Below, one piece after another: positions 8,364 through 17,487 of a stretch of 64,000 nucleotides of DNA (the first letter of the stretch is position 1; the number at the start of each line of letters is the position of its first letter). Where the stretch lies: positions 92,664 to 156,663 of the forward strand of contig NZ_JACXAE010000040.1 of the NCBI RefSeq assembly GCF_014698965.1, in the 5' to 3' direction. Source of the stretch: Iningainema tapete BLCC-T55. Lineage in GTDB: Bacteria; Cyanobacteriota; Cyanobacteriia; Cyanobacteriales; Nostocaceae. Below the pieces are notes generated by a model that saw only the letters and a list, made by a program, of their open reading frames with translations, was not told the origin of the DNA and searched no databases. The position numbers and the translations under genes are program-made.

Positions 8364-9959
8364 ATGAATCAGTCAGATATATCTTTAGCCAAAATAAAAA
8401 TAAAAGGAGGCATTCAGCGCATTAATTTTTTTCGGGAACGCTATGGAGATGCTCATTTATACTTAGCTTATCACGCTGCCTTTCCCCTAGCATTAACACC
8501 GGATTTACTATATGGTCTATGGGCAAACTTTCAGCACGATATTGACGGTAATGTACTTAATATTCCCTGGATAGCAATAGCTGATTTGCTTTTTTCTAAT
8601 CTCTGTGAAGAAGTTGGGCATGAACTTTATGAGATGGAAAAGACGGTACGCGATGTACTGCTAAGACAGTTAAAAACTCATCCTCGTTTTGGAATTAAGC
8701 GAATCAAGGAACTATCCAAATTTTTACTATTTGATGTACAGCCACACTTGAATAGTTCTGATATTGACATTCGTGACATAGCTCAAGCTCAACGCTGGAC
8801 TGCTATGGTATACACCCAAACAGGGGAAGCAGCTCGCGAACTAGCATTAATTCTTGATGGATTACAACTGGAAAATACAGCAGAATGGGCACGCATGACT
8901 TCTTTGATAGAAACTTTTAGCGAACCACTCCAGGAAGCAAACTTCAAGTCACTACTAGTTTATGTCAGAGGTATGTATTATTTTGTATGTGGGGAATTGG
9001 AAAAAGCCGTATTAGAATTCGATAAACTTCCAGGACAGGAACAACAAATAGAAGTTGCAGGCATAAGTTTACTGATACCGATACAAAGGCGGAAAAGCCC
9101 TGTTTTACTTCTAGAAGTTTTTGAGTTCAACGTTGCTCAGGTGAGACGCAAGCCTAAGCAATGGATATTTGACTCGGAGTGGACAATCACTCGTAGTTCC
9201 AGCAAAGCAGATTGCTTTGGTGAAGATTGGGGCGAAGGAGTAGTATTAGAGATGGTATCTATTCCAGGTGGTACATTCAGGATGGGTTCGCCGAATGGGG
9301 AAGGAAACGACAGCGAACACCCTCAATTCTCAGTAACAATTGCTCCCTTTTTTATGAGTAAATACCTTGTGACTCAGACACAGTGGCGAGTAGTTGCAGG
9401 ACTACCTAAAGTTAAAATCGACCTCAACCCAGACCCAGCGATTTTCAAAGGTCCCCATCGTCCTGTTGAAAATGTCAGTTGGTACGATGCAGTCGAGTTC
9501 TGCGAACGGCTACAGCAAAAAACTGGTAAGTCTTATCGTCTTCCGACTGAAGCAGAATGGGAATATGCTTGTCGAGCAGGAACCACTACTCCCTTCCATT
9601 TTGGTGAAACTATTACCCCTAAATTAGCTTGCTACAACGCAAGGGAAAGGTATGTTTTTAGACCTCTGGGCAAATCTCGAAAAGAAACTACTGAGGTAGG
9701 GTTCTTTAAGGTAGCAAATGCCTTTGGTTTATACGATATGCACGGTAATGTTGGTGAATGGTGTGCTGACCGTTGGCGAGAAAACTACAGCAGTATGAGT
9801 AATGAAACTGGTGCTAATCAGGAACGAATAGTTAAAAGCGGTTCTTGGCGCGACGTATCATTTGATTGCCGTTCCGCAAGTCGTGGTAGAGACAAGCCTG
9901 ACAATAGCTCTAACGAAATCGGCTTTCGGGTGGCTTTTTTCTTTGGGAGAACATTTTGA
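8364..9959 (+). CDS. FGE-sulfatase (SUMF1-like) domain protein of the conflict operon
   Basis: About 531 residues from the ATG of MNQSDISLAK, chosen over an in-frame start at 8307 because that would overlap the vWA gene deeply. The first 280 residues are a helical, unassigned region. The C-terminus is a complete formylglycine-generating-enzyme-like domain: MVSIPGGTFRMGSP, RPVENVSWYDAVEFC, YRLPTEAEWEYACRAG, FGLYDMHGNVGEWCAD and GFRVA. In these systems the domain probably binds ligands or peptides rather than modifying sulfatases. It is the last gene of the operon. Confidence 0.8.
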   Translation: MNQSDISLAKIKIKGGIQRINFFRERYGDAHLYLAYHAAFPLALTPDLLYGLWANFQHDIDGNVLNIPWIAIADLLFSNLCEEVGHELYEMEKTVRDVLLRQLKTHPRFGIKRIKELSKFLLFDVQPHLNSSDIDIRDIAQAQRWTAMVYTQTGEAARELALILDGLQLENTAEWARMTSLIETFSEPLQEANFKSLLVYVRGMYYFVCGELEKAVLEFDKLPGQEQQIEVAGISLLIPIQRRKSPVLLLEVFEFNVAQVRRKPKQWIFDSEWTITRSSSKADCFGEDWGEGVVLEMVSIPGGTFRMGSPNGEGNDSEHPQFSVTIAPFFMSKYLVTQTQWRVVAGLPKVKIDLNPDPAIFKGPHRPVENVSWYDAVEFCERLQQKTGKSYRLPTEAEWEYACRAGTTTPFHFGETITPKLACYNARERYVFRPLGKSRKETTEVGFFKVANAFGLYDMHGNVGEWCADRWRENYSSMSNETGANQERIVKSGSWRDVSFDCRSASRGRDKPDNSSNEIGFRVAFFFGRTF

Positions 9960-10328
9960 ATTTTTGTTTTTTATTAATATCCGTAACTTTTTTTTAATAT
10001 TTTTAATATTACTTAACGAGAGTGTATCTTTGTTTGAAAAGCCCAAAAAAATCCGGAAAAACAGTGTATCAATTTGAAGTCTAGTAAGTAGACTTAGATT
10101 TGTAGCATGGGGCAGTGCCTAAATAAATATAGAATACTGATTATTACGTTTTGCACGTCAGTTAGATGTTACCTATGGCAAAAATTCCTATATGAATTGC
10201 CTATCCTACCATGTAGTTTTAATATTAAAATTTAACCGTTCGGTTAATACAATATTTTTTTTAAATTTAGACGAGCGGAAAAATTAGGTATTGTATTTAT
10301 ATTTGATCTTCACGGTAAAATTTAAATA
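9960..10328. other. AT-rich intergenic region after the conflict operon
   Basis: No gene seen. The start is T-rich with no good hairpin. One clear dyad lies at 10232-10247 and is listed separately. Confidence 0.5.
10232..10247. promoter_or_regulatory. Palindromic operator-like site upstream of a membrane-protein gene
   Basis: TTAACCG-TT-CGGTTAA is a perfect 7-base inverted repeat about 80 bases before the start at 10329. Dyads of this kind are typical of TetR-like regulator sites. No regulator gene is adjacent, so the binder is unknown. Confidence 0.35.
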
Positions 10329-11045
10329 ATGCTTGCTCAAATTAGAAATAAAGAGTTGGGAATAGTCGAACTATTATCTTTAGGCTGGAATGTTTTTATC
10401 AAAAATCTGAATGCTATTTTGATAATTATCTTTCTCATCGATTTGCCAGTCGAAATTTTAGAGGCTGCTGCTATAACATTGAGTAATCAAGTAATTAAGG
10501 TGACAATTATTTTTTTATTTTTTTGGTTAAGGATCATTCCCTTGTGTCTATCGGGTATGGCTGTCATATTTATAGCCGAGCGATATATATACGGTGAAAA
10601 AATTCGATATGATAAAGCTTTGGCAAAATCATTTTCTAGATTAAACTTGGGTCTATTTTTTTTACTAAGATCAGGTAACATAGTTTCATTTTTCTTGCTT
10701 TTGTTAATTATTCCCGGAATTATTTATTGGATAAAATTATATTTTGTCTTCCATGTATGTATTCTAAGAGAAAATGCTTCTCAGTCAGCATTACGTTATA
10801 GTGCTTCTCTTGTTAAAGGCAGATGGTTCAGGTCATTTTTTACGATTGTTTCTTTAATATTTATTATCTTTATTCCAGCTTTTGTAATTCCAATTTTTTT
10901 ATTGTCTTTATTGCCCCTTAGTCCTGAGAGTCCATTTACTAATTTTGTTTACATCGTAGTTTCTCAAATGATATTTATGCTGGCATTTTATTTATTTACT
11001 GTGGTCAATACAGTCTTTTTCTTAAACTTAGATTATCGAAAATGA
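10329..11045 (+). CDS. Integral membrane protein, GPDPase_memb/DUF975-like
   Basis: 238 residues with about six hydrophobic segments. The stretch IPGIIYWIKLYFVFHVCILREN...ALRYSASLVKGRWFRSF matches the signature of the membrane domain found in glycerophosphodiester phosphodiesterases and DUF975-type proteins (P-G, then L-x-x-S-x-x-L-x-x-G-x-W). No catalytic domain is fused. The function is unknown. It stands alone, with an operator-like palindrome upstream. Confidence 0.65.
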   Translation: MLAQIRNKELGIVELLSLGWNVFIKNLNAILIIIFLIDLPVEILEAAAITLSNQVIKVTIIFLFFWLRIIPLCLSGMAVIFIAERYIYGEKIRYDKALAKSFSRLNLGLFFLLRSGNIVSFFLLLLIIPGIIYWIKLYFVFHVCILRENASQSALRYSASLVKGRWFRSFFTIVSLIFIIFIPAFVIPIFLLSLLPLSPESPFTNFVYIVVSQMIFMLAFYLFTVVNTVFFLNLDYRK

Positions 11046-11240
11046 TGATCGGGTATCGGGGACAGGATTTGCTGTTATAGGCACAGCAGCATTTTCTTTT
11101 ATTTCATAAATTTGGTTTGTTAATACTAAAAAGCAAAACTAAAGTTAAGCTCGACTTACCAAGTGAACAAGTGCAACTTTGTTCAATTTTTTAGGAGCAG
11201 TGAAAATAGTTTGTGATTCTCATTCAGCTACTTTGCAGCG

Positions 11241-13160
11241 TCAATCAATATCTAAGCCTTGATCGCCTGTTTGCTTTTTATAAAGCTTTTGTACCTCGGA
11301 TTTTATATCTTCTCTCTCGTCGGTTAGTAACTTGTTCCAGCCTGCCATACCTGGGTTGATTCGTCTAGCCTGGGGTAAAGCAGCGAGTATTTCTTCAGAT
11401 ACTGCATTGCCTTCTTCATCCCCTTTCAAACCTACTACGACAGTAGGTAATTTCTCCAGAAATTCTTTGGGAATTGCTTTGACGCTATCAGCCGCCAAGT
11501 ATAAAGTTGGCGTTTGATTAAAGTCTGGGTCAAGAGCTATTACTGAAAGCACTTCCACCGGATCGCTGGTAAGAACTGCTCTTTGGATTGGGGTAATGGT
11601 TGCTACCCAGAAGCAGCCAGTTAAAATTGTGTTCGAGTCATTAGGGGCAGCAGGTTCATCTGGGTCAAGGCGAATAGAAGAGAATTTGCTATCATTCAGC
11701 ACAAGTGCCCCGGTCGGTTCACCGTCAAGAGTCCGCTCGACAAACACAGTTTGACCTTCATCGTCGGCATAGATCCAACTTTTAACGTGCAACAGTTCTA
11801 CTATTTGCTTAGGCAACTGGCGATCGCCTACCAAATACTCTTGCACCGCCTGCCAGTTGTTCTCGTTTCGGTCGGGCAGCACTGGGGTTGGGGTTTGTGG
11901 CGCTGCGTCGGCTGCTTGAGATTCCCTTTCGTGTAGCTTTGTTTCACTTTGGTCGCCATCCACATCTTCGGGTCGCCGTTGCTGTTGGATAGCCGAGGTG
12001 GTTCCTATTGTAACCTCAAAAAGCTCTTGCTCACGCTTGACTTTGCTGTCATTTTCGTCTACAGTGCTTTGACCATAAGCTGATATGTTATCGTCGTCCA
12101 AAATAACCGACTGTTGTTGCATAAGACGCGATCGCGAATTATGCCTCGTCTTGGCTGCCTGTTGTTGCTGTTTAGGATTGACGCGGCTTTCGGGCTTTTG
12201 CTCACTATCCAAGTTATTTGGTGTGGCAGGGTAAGAGTCAGGTGTGGTTTCAGTACGGGATTTTTTCTCTTCTTCCTCTTGGTGTTTGCGCATCTCGTTT
12301 TGATGGGCGAGTAGAGCCTGCTGTTGCTGCTGTTCTTCTGCTTGGGTTGCTGATGAGTTATGCAATGCTTGCTCGATAGCTTCTTGCCCTTGTTTCTCGC
12401 TGTAACTGACGCCCCTGTATTTCTGCAATCCTTTGAAGGTGTATGCTTTCCCTAAATGGGTGCCGGAAAACGCGATGCCGTTCAGCTGATAGCTAATGCC
12501 CATTTCTCCTGTTGGTGTTGGCGACACCCTGACATCAATGCCTTGGTCTTTTAGCTGCCCAATCAAATCCAGCATTGTGGGACTATCTTGGGTCAACTGG
12601 TCAATTGTATCTTGCAGTTTCTTTCTAGCGCTGATTTCTCCGGTTCGTTTCGTCAGACGGCGTTCTCCCGTGGTTGGGGAGCGGCGTTCTTTTTCAAAGC
12701 TTGATGGTGCTGGTGTCAGTTCGTATTTCTTCTCCAGATCCCTGATTAGTTCCTCAGAACGCTTGTAGTCCTGCCATTCAGAAACAGTGGAGCCATTTAG
12801 TCTCAAACGGCTGGCTACGATATGGACATGGTTATGTTCAGTATCCGTGTGACGCGCCAAGATGTACTGATTGTCGTCAAATCCCATCCCTTGCAGATAA
12901 TTTTCTGCGATCGCGCACCAAGTATCATTGAAGAGTGCTTCTTCTGCTGGCACACTCAAGGTAGCATGATAAACGACTTTGCGGGTGGGCTTTTTAGTGC
13001 GCGTCCTCTCGTGACGCTGCACAGATAATTGAAACTCCTGGAATAATTCAGCTGGTGTCTCTCCTACCATATTGCCACCTATTAGCTCGGTTCCTTCTTT
13101 GCCCAGCACGTAGTCCAGACAGCCGTAAAAGTCAGTTCCCTTGATTTGCTTACCAATCAT
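11241..13160 (-). CDS. Relaxase / mobilisation nuclease (MobA-like)
   Basis: 639 residues. The N-terminal 200 form the relaxase domain: MIGKQIKGTDFYGCLDYVLGKEG (the tyrosine region), then the HxH-type metal motif in RHTDTEHNHVHIV. The middle is Gln-rich (ATQAEEQQQQQALLAHQNE) and probably disordered. The C-terminal 200 residues hold a TOPRIM/primase-like-looking region (VFVERTLDGEPTGALVLNDS...DPDEPAAP), not firmly assigned. It nicks DNA at oriT for transfer. mobC lies five bases upstream in the same direction. Confidence 0.85.
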   Translation of the reverse strand: MIGKQIKGTDFYGCLDYVLGKEGTELIGGNMVGETPAELFQEFQLSVQRHERTRTKKPTRKVVYHATLSVPAEEALFNDTWCAIAENYLQGMGFDDNQYILARHTDTEHNHVHIVASRLRLNGSTVSEWQDYKRSEELIRDLEKKYELTPAPSSFEKERRSPTTGERRLTKRTGEISARKKLQDTIDQLTQDSPTMLDLIGQLKDQGIDVRVSPTPTGEMGISYQLNGIAFSGTHLGKAYTFKGLQKYRGVSYSEKQGQEAIEQALHNSSATQAEEQQQQQALLAHQNEMRKHQEEEEKKSRTETTPDSYPATPNNLDSEQKPESRVNPKQQQQAAKTRHNSRSRLMQQQSVILDDDNISAYGQSTVDENDSKVKREQELFEVTIGTTSAIQQQRRPEDVDGDQSETKLHERESQAADAAPQTPTPVLPDRNENNWQAVQEYLVGDRQLPKQIVELLHVKSWIYADDEGQTVFVERTLDGEPTGALVLNDSKFSSIRLDPDEPAAPNDSNTILTGCFWVATITPIQRAVLTSDPVEVLSVIALDPDFNQTPTLYLAADSVKAIPKEFLEKLPTVVVGLKGDEEGNAVSEEILAALPQARRINPGMAGWNKLLTDEREDIKSEVQKLYKKQTGDQGLDID

Positions 13161-13165
13161 TCTAG

Positions 13166-13585
13166 TTATCTTTTAACTGTCGTCTGCTGTAGTACTTGTT
13201 CTGGGGAGGGGATTGTTTCAATACCGATTCCCGCTATTTCTTTACGGGTTTGGATGAGCAAGGATTGGAGTTGGTGCAGGAGGTTAAAATCTATGGGAAT
13301 GTCCTGTTGACCTTTTGCTACCGAATCTTGTAGGGTAGCGGTTAGCTTTTTTAGGTCAGCACCAATGCGTCCTAATTCCCTATAGGTGTCGATAGAAATA
13401 TCTGTAATGATTGGGGGGAGGTGGCGAGATAGGGCGCATCTTCGTATATATTCGCTTAGGCTGTAACCTGCTTCTTTGGATTTGGCTTTCACTTTTTGGT
13501 AATCTTGGGCATTGAAGTGGACGGGAATATTGCCACTGGTGAGAGGCGATTTGGCATTTGCGATGTGCTGTGTTTTCTTTGGCAT
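13166..13585 (-). CDS. mobC: MobC-like relaxosome accessory protein
   Basis: 139 residues. IPVHFNAQDYQKVKAKSKEAGYSLSEYIRRCAL is a ribbon-helix-helix DNA-binding segment, followed by a helical MobC-type region (RELGRIGADLKKLTATLQD...LLIQTRKEI). MobC proteins bind oriT and help the relaxase. The gene directly precedes the relaxase gene, as is usual. The origin of transfer would be expected in the 120 bases upstream (13586-13708). Confidence 0.8.
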   Translation of the reverse strand: MPKKTQHIANAKSPLTSGNIPVHFNAQDYQKVKAKSKEAGYSLSEYIRRCALSRHLPPIITDISIDTYRELGRIGADLKKLTATLQDSVAKGQQDIPIDFNLLHQLQSLLIQTRKEIAGIGIETIPSPEQVLQQTTVKR

Positions 13586-13708
13586 TTTAAGTTATCAGAG
13601 TAAAAGGATTTTTGATAGGTGACGAGGGCAGGTGCGCAGTGGAAGTTGTGATGGCTGTTGAAGAAAGCAAGTAAGTCGCGTTGATGCTAGCTACTTATAA
13701 TCGTTGGA

Positions 13709-14236
13709 CTAATCTACCGATTTGCTGTCAAAGATATGCCCGCATCGATAGCAGCGGGCTTGATGCTCCCACTTAGCTAAGGCAGGTAAATAAACCTTTT
13801 CTTTGTAGTGAGCATTGACTTGATCTCTTTTCCAGAGCAAGAAGCAAATAGCGGCAATGAGAATAATAATCAGTGGTACTGTTACTGCGCTAAGAATTTG
13901 CACCCAAGGTTCCAGAGGAGAAAAGCCAATCGTTGCTGTGAACATTGACCACATTGCTTTTATTAAAATTCCCACGATTACGAGTGCGATCGCCAGCGCC
14001 CACTGCTCGTAGACTTTACCGACATTTTTAGGCAAAGGAGGAGCCACTCGTTGGGCTAGTCGTGTTTCTATTCGACCTCTACTGCTAAAGCTACCAGATT
14101 CGGTGTTGATTCCGTGTCCACCAAAGTGGATTCCTCTGTAACTTCCAGTTGCTTGGGTATCGGCAATTTCCTCTTCATAAATAGCTTTAAGCTTACGAGT
14201 TTTTGTGCTGTTGCATTGGGGGCATTTGATTTTCAT
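13709..14236 (-). CDS. Zinc-ribbon membrane protein of unknown function
   Basis: 175 residues. It opens with a zinc ribbon half (KCPQCNST) and closes with another CxxC (CYRCGHIF). Between them are two hydrophobic segments (LAIALVIVGILIKAMW and VTVPLIIILIAAICFLLW). The topology suggests a two-pass protein with both Cys pairs on the same side. It stands upstream of mobC in the same direction, but 120 bases separate them. I do not recognise the family. Confidence 0.55.
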   Translation of the reverse strand: MKIKCPQCNSTKTRKLKAIYEEEIADTQATGSYRGIHFGGHGINTESGSFSSRGRIETRLAQRVAPPLPKNVGKVYEQWALAIALVIVGILIKAMWSMFTATIGFSPLEPWVQILSAVTVPLIIILIAAICFLLWKRDQVNAHYKEKVYLPALAKWEHQARCYRCGHIFDSKSVD

Positions 14237-14976
14237 GGCTCAATATCGAGTTTTTTTTATTCCAAGCTCTGACTTGCTTAGCTTCGCTTACCACTGCTTA
14301 AACTTGCGATCGCCTTCCCTTCTCAATCGCACTTTCTCCGCTGCGCCAACGGGAAGCTTTGCGAACGGCGTTGTGTTCAGCGCCGCACGCAGTTACAACG
14401 AAAATGCAAATTTTCATAATCTCCTGGTAGTACGGTGGTTGCCATTTTTCGTAAAGGTAGCTGATGTCGTCTTCATAGGGCGAAGTGTGAGTTTACTTTT
14501 GGTGCTTGTTGTTAGTTTATTCCAGTTGAGTGTTATTCATCTTCTCACTGGGGAAATAATGTAACTGAATTGGCAAAAATCTAATTTATGGCAATGCGAA
14601 ACTAAGGCGACTCTAAGGCGACTCTAATTAGTAAATAATGCGAAATTAACCAGTTAATATACTCGTAACATCTAGTATTTACGTTGAAAAGCATATAAAT
14701 AAAATATGGCTTGCTAAGATTATAAAAAACAAATATATAGTTCAATTAGTCTGTCATAAGGCACAGAATTAAATTCTATCTTTTGTTTGAATTCAGAAGC
14801 AATTTAGGTGAGTTAAGAAGGTAAAAGAAGAACAAGCAAGCAATTTTAGGACGCGGAGAATTGTTAAGACTAAATTTTATGTCTTCTCAAATCTTCTACC
14901 TGCCTAAAAAATGCAGAGATTCTCTCAATCTTGCTTGCAAATTGCATCAAATGTCTTGTAAAATCTTGGCAAAATA
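14237..14976. other. Intergenic region upstream of the partition-like operon
   Basis: About 740 bases without a convincing gene. Near 14330-14390 there is a cyanobacterial dispersed repeat block (GCTGCGCCAACGGG...GCGAACGGC). Two direct 11-mers lie at 14602-14623. The last 250 bases are AT-rich and should hold the promoter of the gene at 14977. Confidence 0.5.
14602..14623. repeat. Direct repeats, candidate partition-site element
   Basis: CTAAGGCGACT occurs twice head to tail, flanked by AATGCGAAA at about 14593 and 14637. It lies 350 bases upstream of the ParM-like gene, where a centromere (parC) of a type II partition system would be expected. Two copies is fewer than usual. Confidence 0.35.
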
Positions 14977-16113
14977 ATGAGTACAAATACTCAGCAGAAG
15001 AAAGTGGCACTGCTGACTCTGGCTTTGGATTTTGGCGGCTCGGCTACCAAGATCGTCTACGCCACGTCTTTAGATCATAAAGCGCGGTTGCTGTGCATGG
15101 AGCCGGAGGTAGCAGTTCTAGCTCGTGAATCTATCTTGGAGTACGAGGGGGGTAAGTTAGGATCTTCAGATCCAGAAAATGTAGCTTGGGTGGCGGTAGG
15201 TGAGCAATATAGAGCCGTAGGTTATCTGGCTCAATCTCGCTTCTATGCCAACGCGGGTTTATCGGAATTAAAGTATGAGCGAGCTATCTACAAAACCCTG
15301 GCAGCCATTTGGGTGATTAAAGAGAAACTTAAGCTGGGTTCGCGATTAGGAGTAGCGATCGCAGTTTTGTTACCACCAGGGGAGTACGAAGATAGGGAGC
15401 GCTTTGAGAAGATGCTGCGATCGTCACTGGCTGGATACCAGACTCCCACAGGACGGATGAGTGTGTCGCTAAAAGCCTTCAATTGCAAGCCAGAAGGCGG
15501 TGGAATTTATCTGGTGCATCGCAGAAAGGTAGGAGAAGTTCTCAAAACTAGGGTTTGTGCCATAGCGATGATTGGCTATCGCAATGCTAGTGTTTTAGTT
15601 TCCCATCGCGGAGTCATAGGTGAGGGGAAAACTTCTGACTTGGGCTTTATTCGGATGCTGGAAAAGGTGATGAGCAAGACATCGGGGCTAAGCCCGAAGC
15701 GTCTGACTCCGGCGATTGTGGAAGCGGGCGACGAGGTAAGACCGGCAGCGTTGTTGCGTTTACCCAGAAGCACGACTCGAGAGTTACGAGCAGCGGATGT
15801 TCAACAAATTGTGACTGCTATTAAATCCGCTCGTCCTGAATACGCCAAAATCCTCATCAGTTGGTTAGATGAAAACCTCCCTTTAGATGTGGAAGAAATT
15901 GTTTTTTGCGGGGGTACAGCCGATTACTTAAGAAAGGAACTTAACGAACATTACGACAAAGTTCCTTTATCTTGGAATGCCGATTTGGTTATTCCCAAAG
16001 CCCTAGACACTTTTGATTTAGGGAATCGACTGGCTGATGTGTATGGAATGTTTTTGTACTTCTCTAATTTGGTTAACACGTTACCCGATAGAGATGAAGA
16101 AGGAGCGTTATAA
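14977..16113 (+). CDS. ParM/StbA-like actin-type plasmid segregation ATPase
   Basis: 378 residues with actin-fold nucleotide motifs: phosphate-1 loop LDFGGSATKIVY, phosphate-2 region MIGYRNASVLVSHRG and adenosine loop EEIVFCGGTADYL. Bacterial actins of this class form filaments that push plasmid copies apart. Length suits the family. It is the first gene of a four-gene run; the next starts 13 bases after its stop. A ParR-type DNA-binding adaptor would be needed and may be the next gene. Confidence 0.75.
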   Translation: MSTNTQQKKVALLTLALDFGGSATKIVYATSLDHKARLLCMEPEVAVLARESILEYEGGKLGSSDPENVAWVAVGEQYRAVGYLAQSRFYANAGLSELKYERAIYKTLAAIWVIKEKLKLGSRLGVAIAVLLPPGEYEDRERFEKMLRSSLAGYQTPTGRMSVSLKAFNCKPEGGGIYLVHRRKVGEVLKTRVCAIAMIGYRNASVLVSHRGVIGEGKTSDLGFIRMLEKVMSKTSGLSPKRLTPAIVEAGDEVRPAALLRLPRSTTRELRAADVQQIVTAIKSARPEYAKILISWLDENLPLDVEEIVFCGGTADYLRKELNEHYDKVPLSWNADLVIPKALDTFDLGNRLADVYGMFLYFSNLVNTLPDRDEEGAL

Positions 16114-16126
16114 AAGGTGAGAAATT

Positions 16127-16600
16127 ATGGGTGAGAGAAAGAAGCAGGCGCACTTTTGTTGGCGGTATCAGCCAGAATCACACACTTTAGATGCGGTGTT
16201 ATTAACTTATATCAAAAACAATGTGGTGATGCGAACAACCGATATGATGTTGCATTCTTTGCGGGCGTTTTGGTTGCCATTAGCTTGTTTGAAGCATCCA
16301 GATTTATCTGAAGCAGACAAAAAACAGATGGCAAGGGATGCGGTGTATGTCTTGATGCGACAGGTGGATTATCTTTGCTCAACTTTTGGTTTGGAGCGGG
16401 TTACTCCTCCTAACTCTTATGTAGTTTCCTCTGGTTCAATATCGCCAGTGTTTCAGGATACAAATTTGGCTTATTACGCTGAATCTTCTCCGCATCCTCT
16501 GCAGTTGAAAGAGGAAACAAGGGAGAATTCGTTATTAGTGTCTGAGCTAGAACAAGCAACTGGCAATAATGATTGGGATGACAACGCTTGGAAAAGTTAA
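16127..16600 (+). CDS. Hypothetical protein, possible partition adaptor
   Basis: 157 residues, no family recognised. An N-terminal basic-aromatic stretch (GERKKQAHFCWRYQPESHTLDAVLLTYI) is followed by a helical region (LRAFWLPLACL...DAVYVLMRQVDYLC) and an acidic, Asn/Asp-rich tail. Its place straight after the ParM-like gene and its size are what a ParR-type adaptor would have. That role is inference from position only. Confidence 0.5.
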   Translation: MGERKKQAHFCWRYQPESHTLDAVLLTYIKNNVVMRTTDMMLHSLRAFWLPLACLKHPDLSEADKKQMARDAVYVLMRQVDYLCSTFGLERVTPPNSYVVSSGSISPVFQDTNLAYYAESSPHPLQLKEETRENSLLVSELEQATGNNDWDDNAWKS

Positions 16601-16614
16601 GGAGAAATAAGGAT

Positions 16615-17487
16615 ATGGCTTTAAGAGGAAGAAAGAAGAAAGAGACGACTTTTGAAGAAATAGGAAATCTCCCAATGGAAGAGCAGACTTTGGACAATAC
16701 TTCAACTCAAGAGATACAAAAGGAAGCTGAAAGTTTGGAAACAACTTCAACTCAAGAGAAACGGGATGTTCAACAAAAACTTCCACAAGTAAAGCAAAGG
16801 ACAAGAATTCATTTGGTGGATGGCGAAAAGGGGGGTGTAGGCAAGTCTTTGGTTGCTCGAACCATGCTCCAATATTGTTTGGATAATTCACTGTCAATTG
16901 TTGCCGTAGAAGCAGATCGTTCCAATCCAGATGTGGCAGGGATTTACTCAGATTGCGTTGAAGCTGTATTTAGTGAGGATGAAAAGAGAGCTAACGAGGC
17001 GGATAAGATTTTTGAGTTGGCTCTTTCTAAATCTGTGATTGTAAACTTGCCTGCTCAAGTGTATGATCCAGTATCCGATTGGATAAACAAGAATGGACTG
17101 ATTGAGTTAGGAAAGCAGCACTCTCTAACTTTCTGCAAGTGGTTTGTCTGCACTGGTGGTTATGATAGTGTGCAACTGTTCGTGAAATCCGTGAAGGATT
17201 TTGGTGACAAAATGCCCCACGTTTTGGTGCGGAATTTGGGATTATGTGACGATTGGACTCATGTTGAGGGAATGGAGGAAGTTAAGGATGTTATTAATAA
17301 GTATGCGGTGCAAGTAATTGACTTCCCCAAGTTTAGCTACCGGGAGAGGAATATGGTAGACGAGAAGCAAATAACGTTTGCCCAAGCGCGGGATTCTGAT
17401 GAATTTGGGATTGTGTCGAGGCAGCGGATTCACAATTTTCTGAAGTCCGCTTATGCACAGTTTAAAAATACGGGTTTGCTACCGTGA
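16615..17487 (+). CDS. ParA/MobD-like P-loop ATPase
   Basis: About 290 residues from the ATG of MALRGRKKKE, preceded by AGGAGAAATAAGG. After a charged leader comes a deviant Walker A, VDGEKGGVGKSLVAR, typical of ParA/MinD ATPases, then VAVEADRSNPD. It resembles the MobD-type ATPases of cyanobacterial plasmids. Presence next to a ParM-like gene gives the plasmid two partition-type NTPases, though this one may serve mobilisation. The next gene overlaps its stop by four bases. Confidence 0.7.
   Translation: MALRGRKKKETTFEEIGNLPMEEQTLDNTSTQEIQKEAESLETTSTQEKRDVQQKLPQVKQRTRIHLVDGEKGGVGKSLVARTMLQYCLDNSLSIVAVEADRSNPDVAGIYSDCVEAVFSEDEKRANEADKIFELALSKSVIVNLPAQVYDPVSDWINKNGLIELGKQHSLTFCKWFVCTGGYDSVQLFVKSVKDFGDKMPHVLVRNLGLCDDWTHVEGMEEVKDVINKYAVQVIDFPKFSYRERNMVDEKQITFAQARDSDEFGIVSRQRIHNFLKSAYAQFKNTGLLP

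Noticed and set aside
11332..13028. Several plus-strand ORFs opposite the relaxase
   Set aside because: They are antisense frames of a clear relaxase gene with no start signals.
13586..13708. Exact oriT hairpin
   Set aside because: A loose AAGTA...TACTT inverted pair is visible near 13666-13697 but no nic-site consensus could be recognised, so it is not listed as a feature.
14602..14623. Short CRISPR or iteron array
   Set aside because: Only two 11-base copies and no spacers; kept only as a possible partition element.
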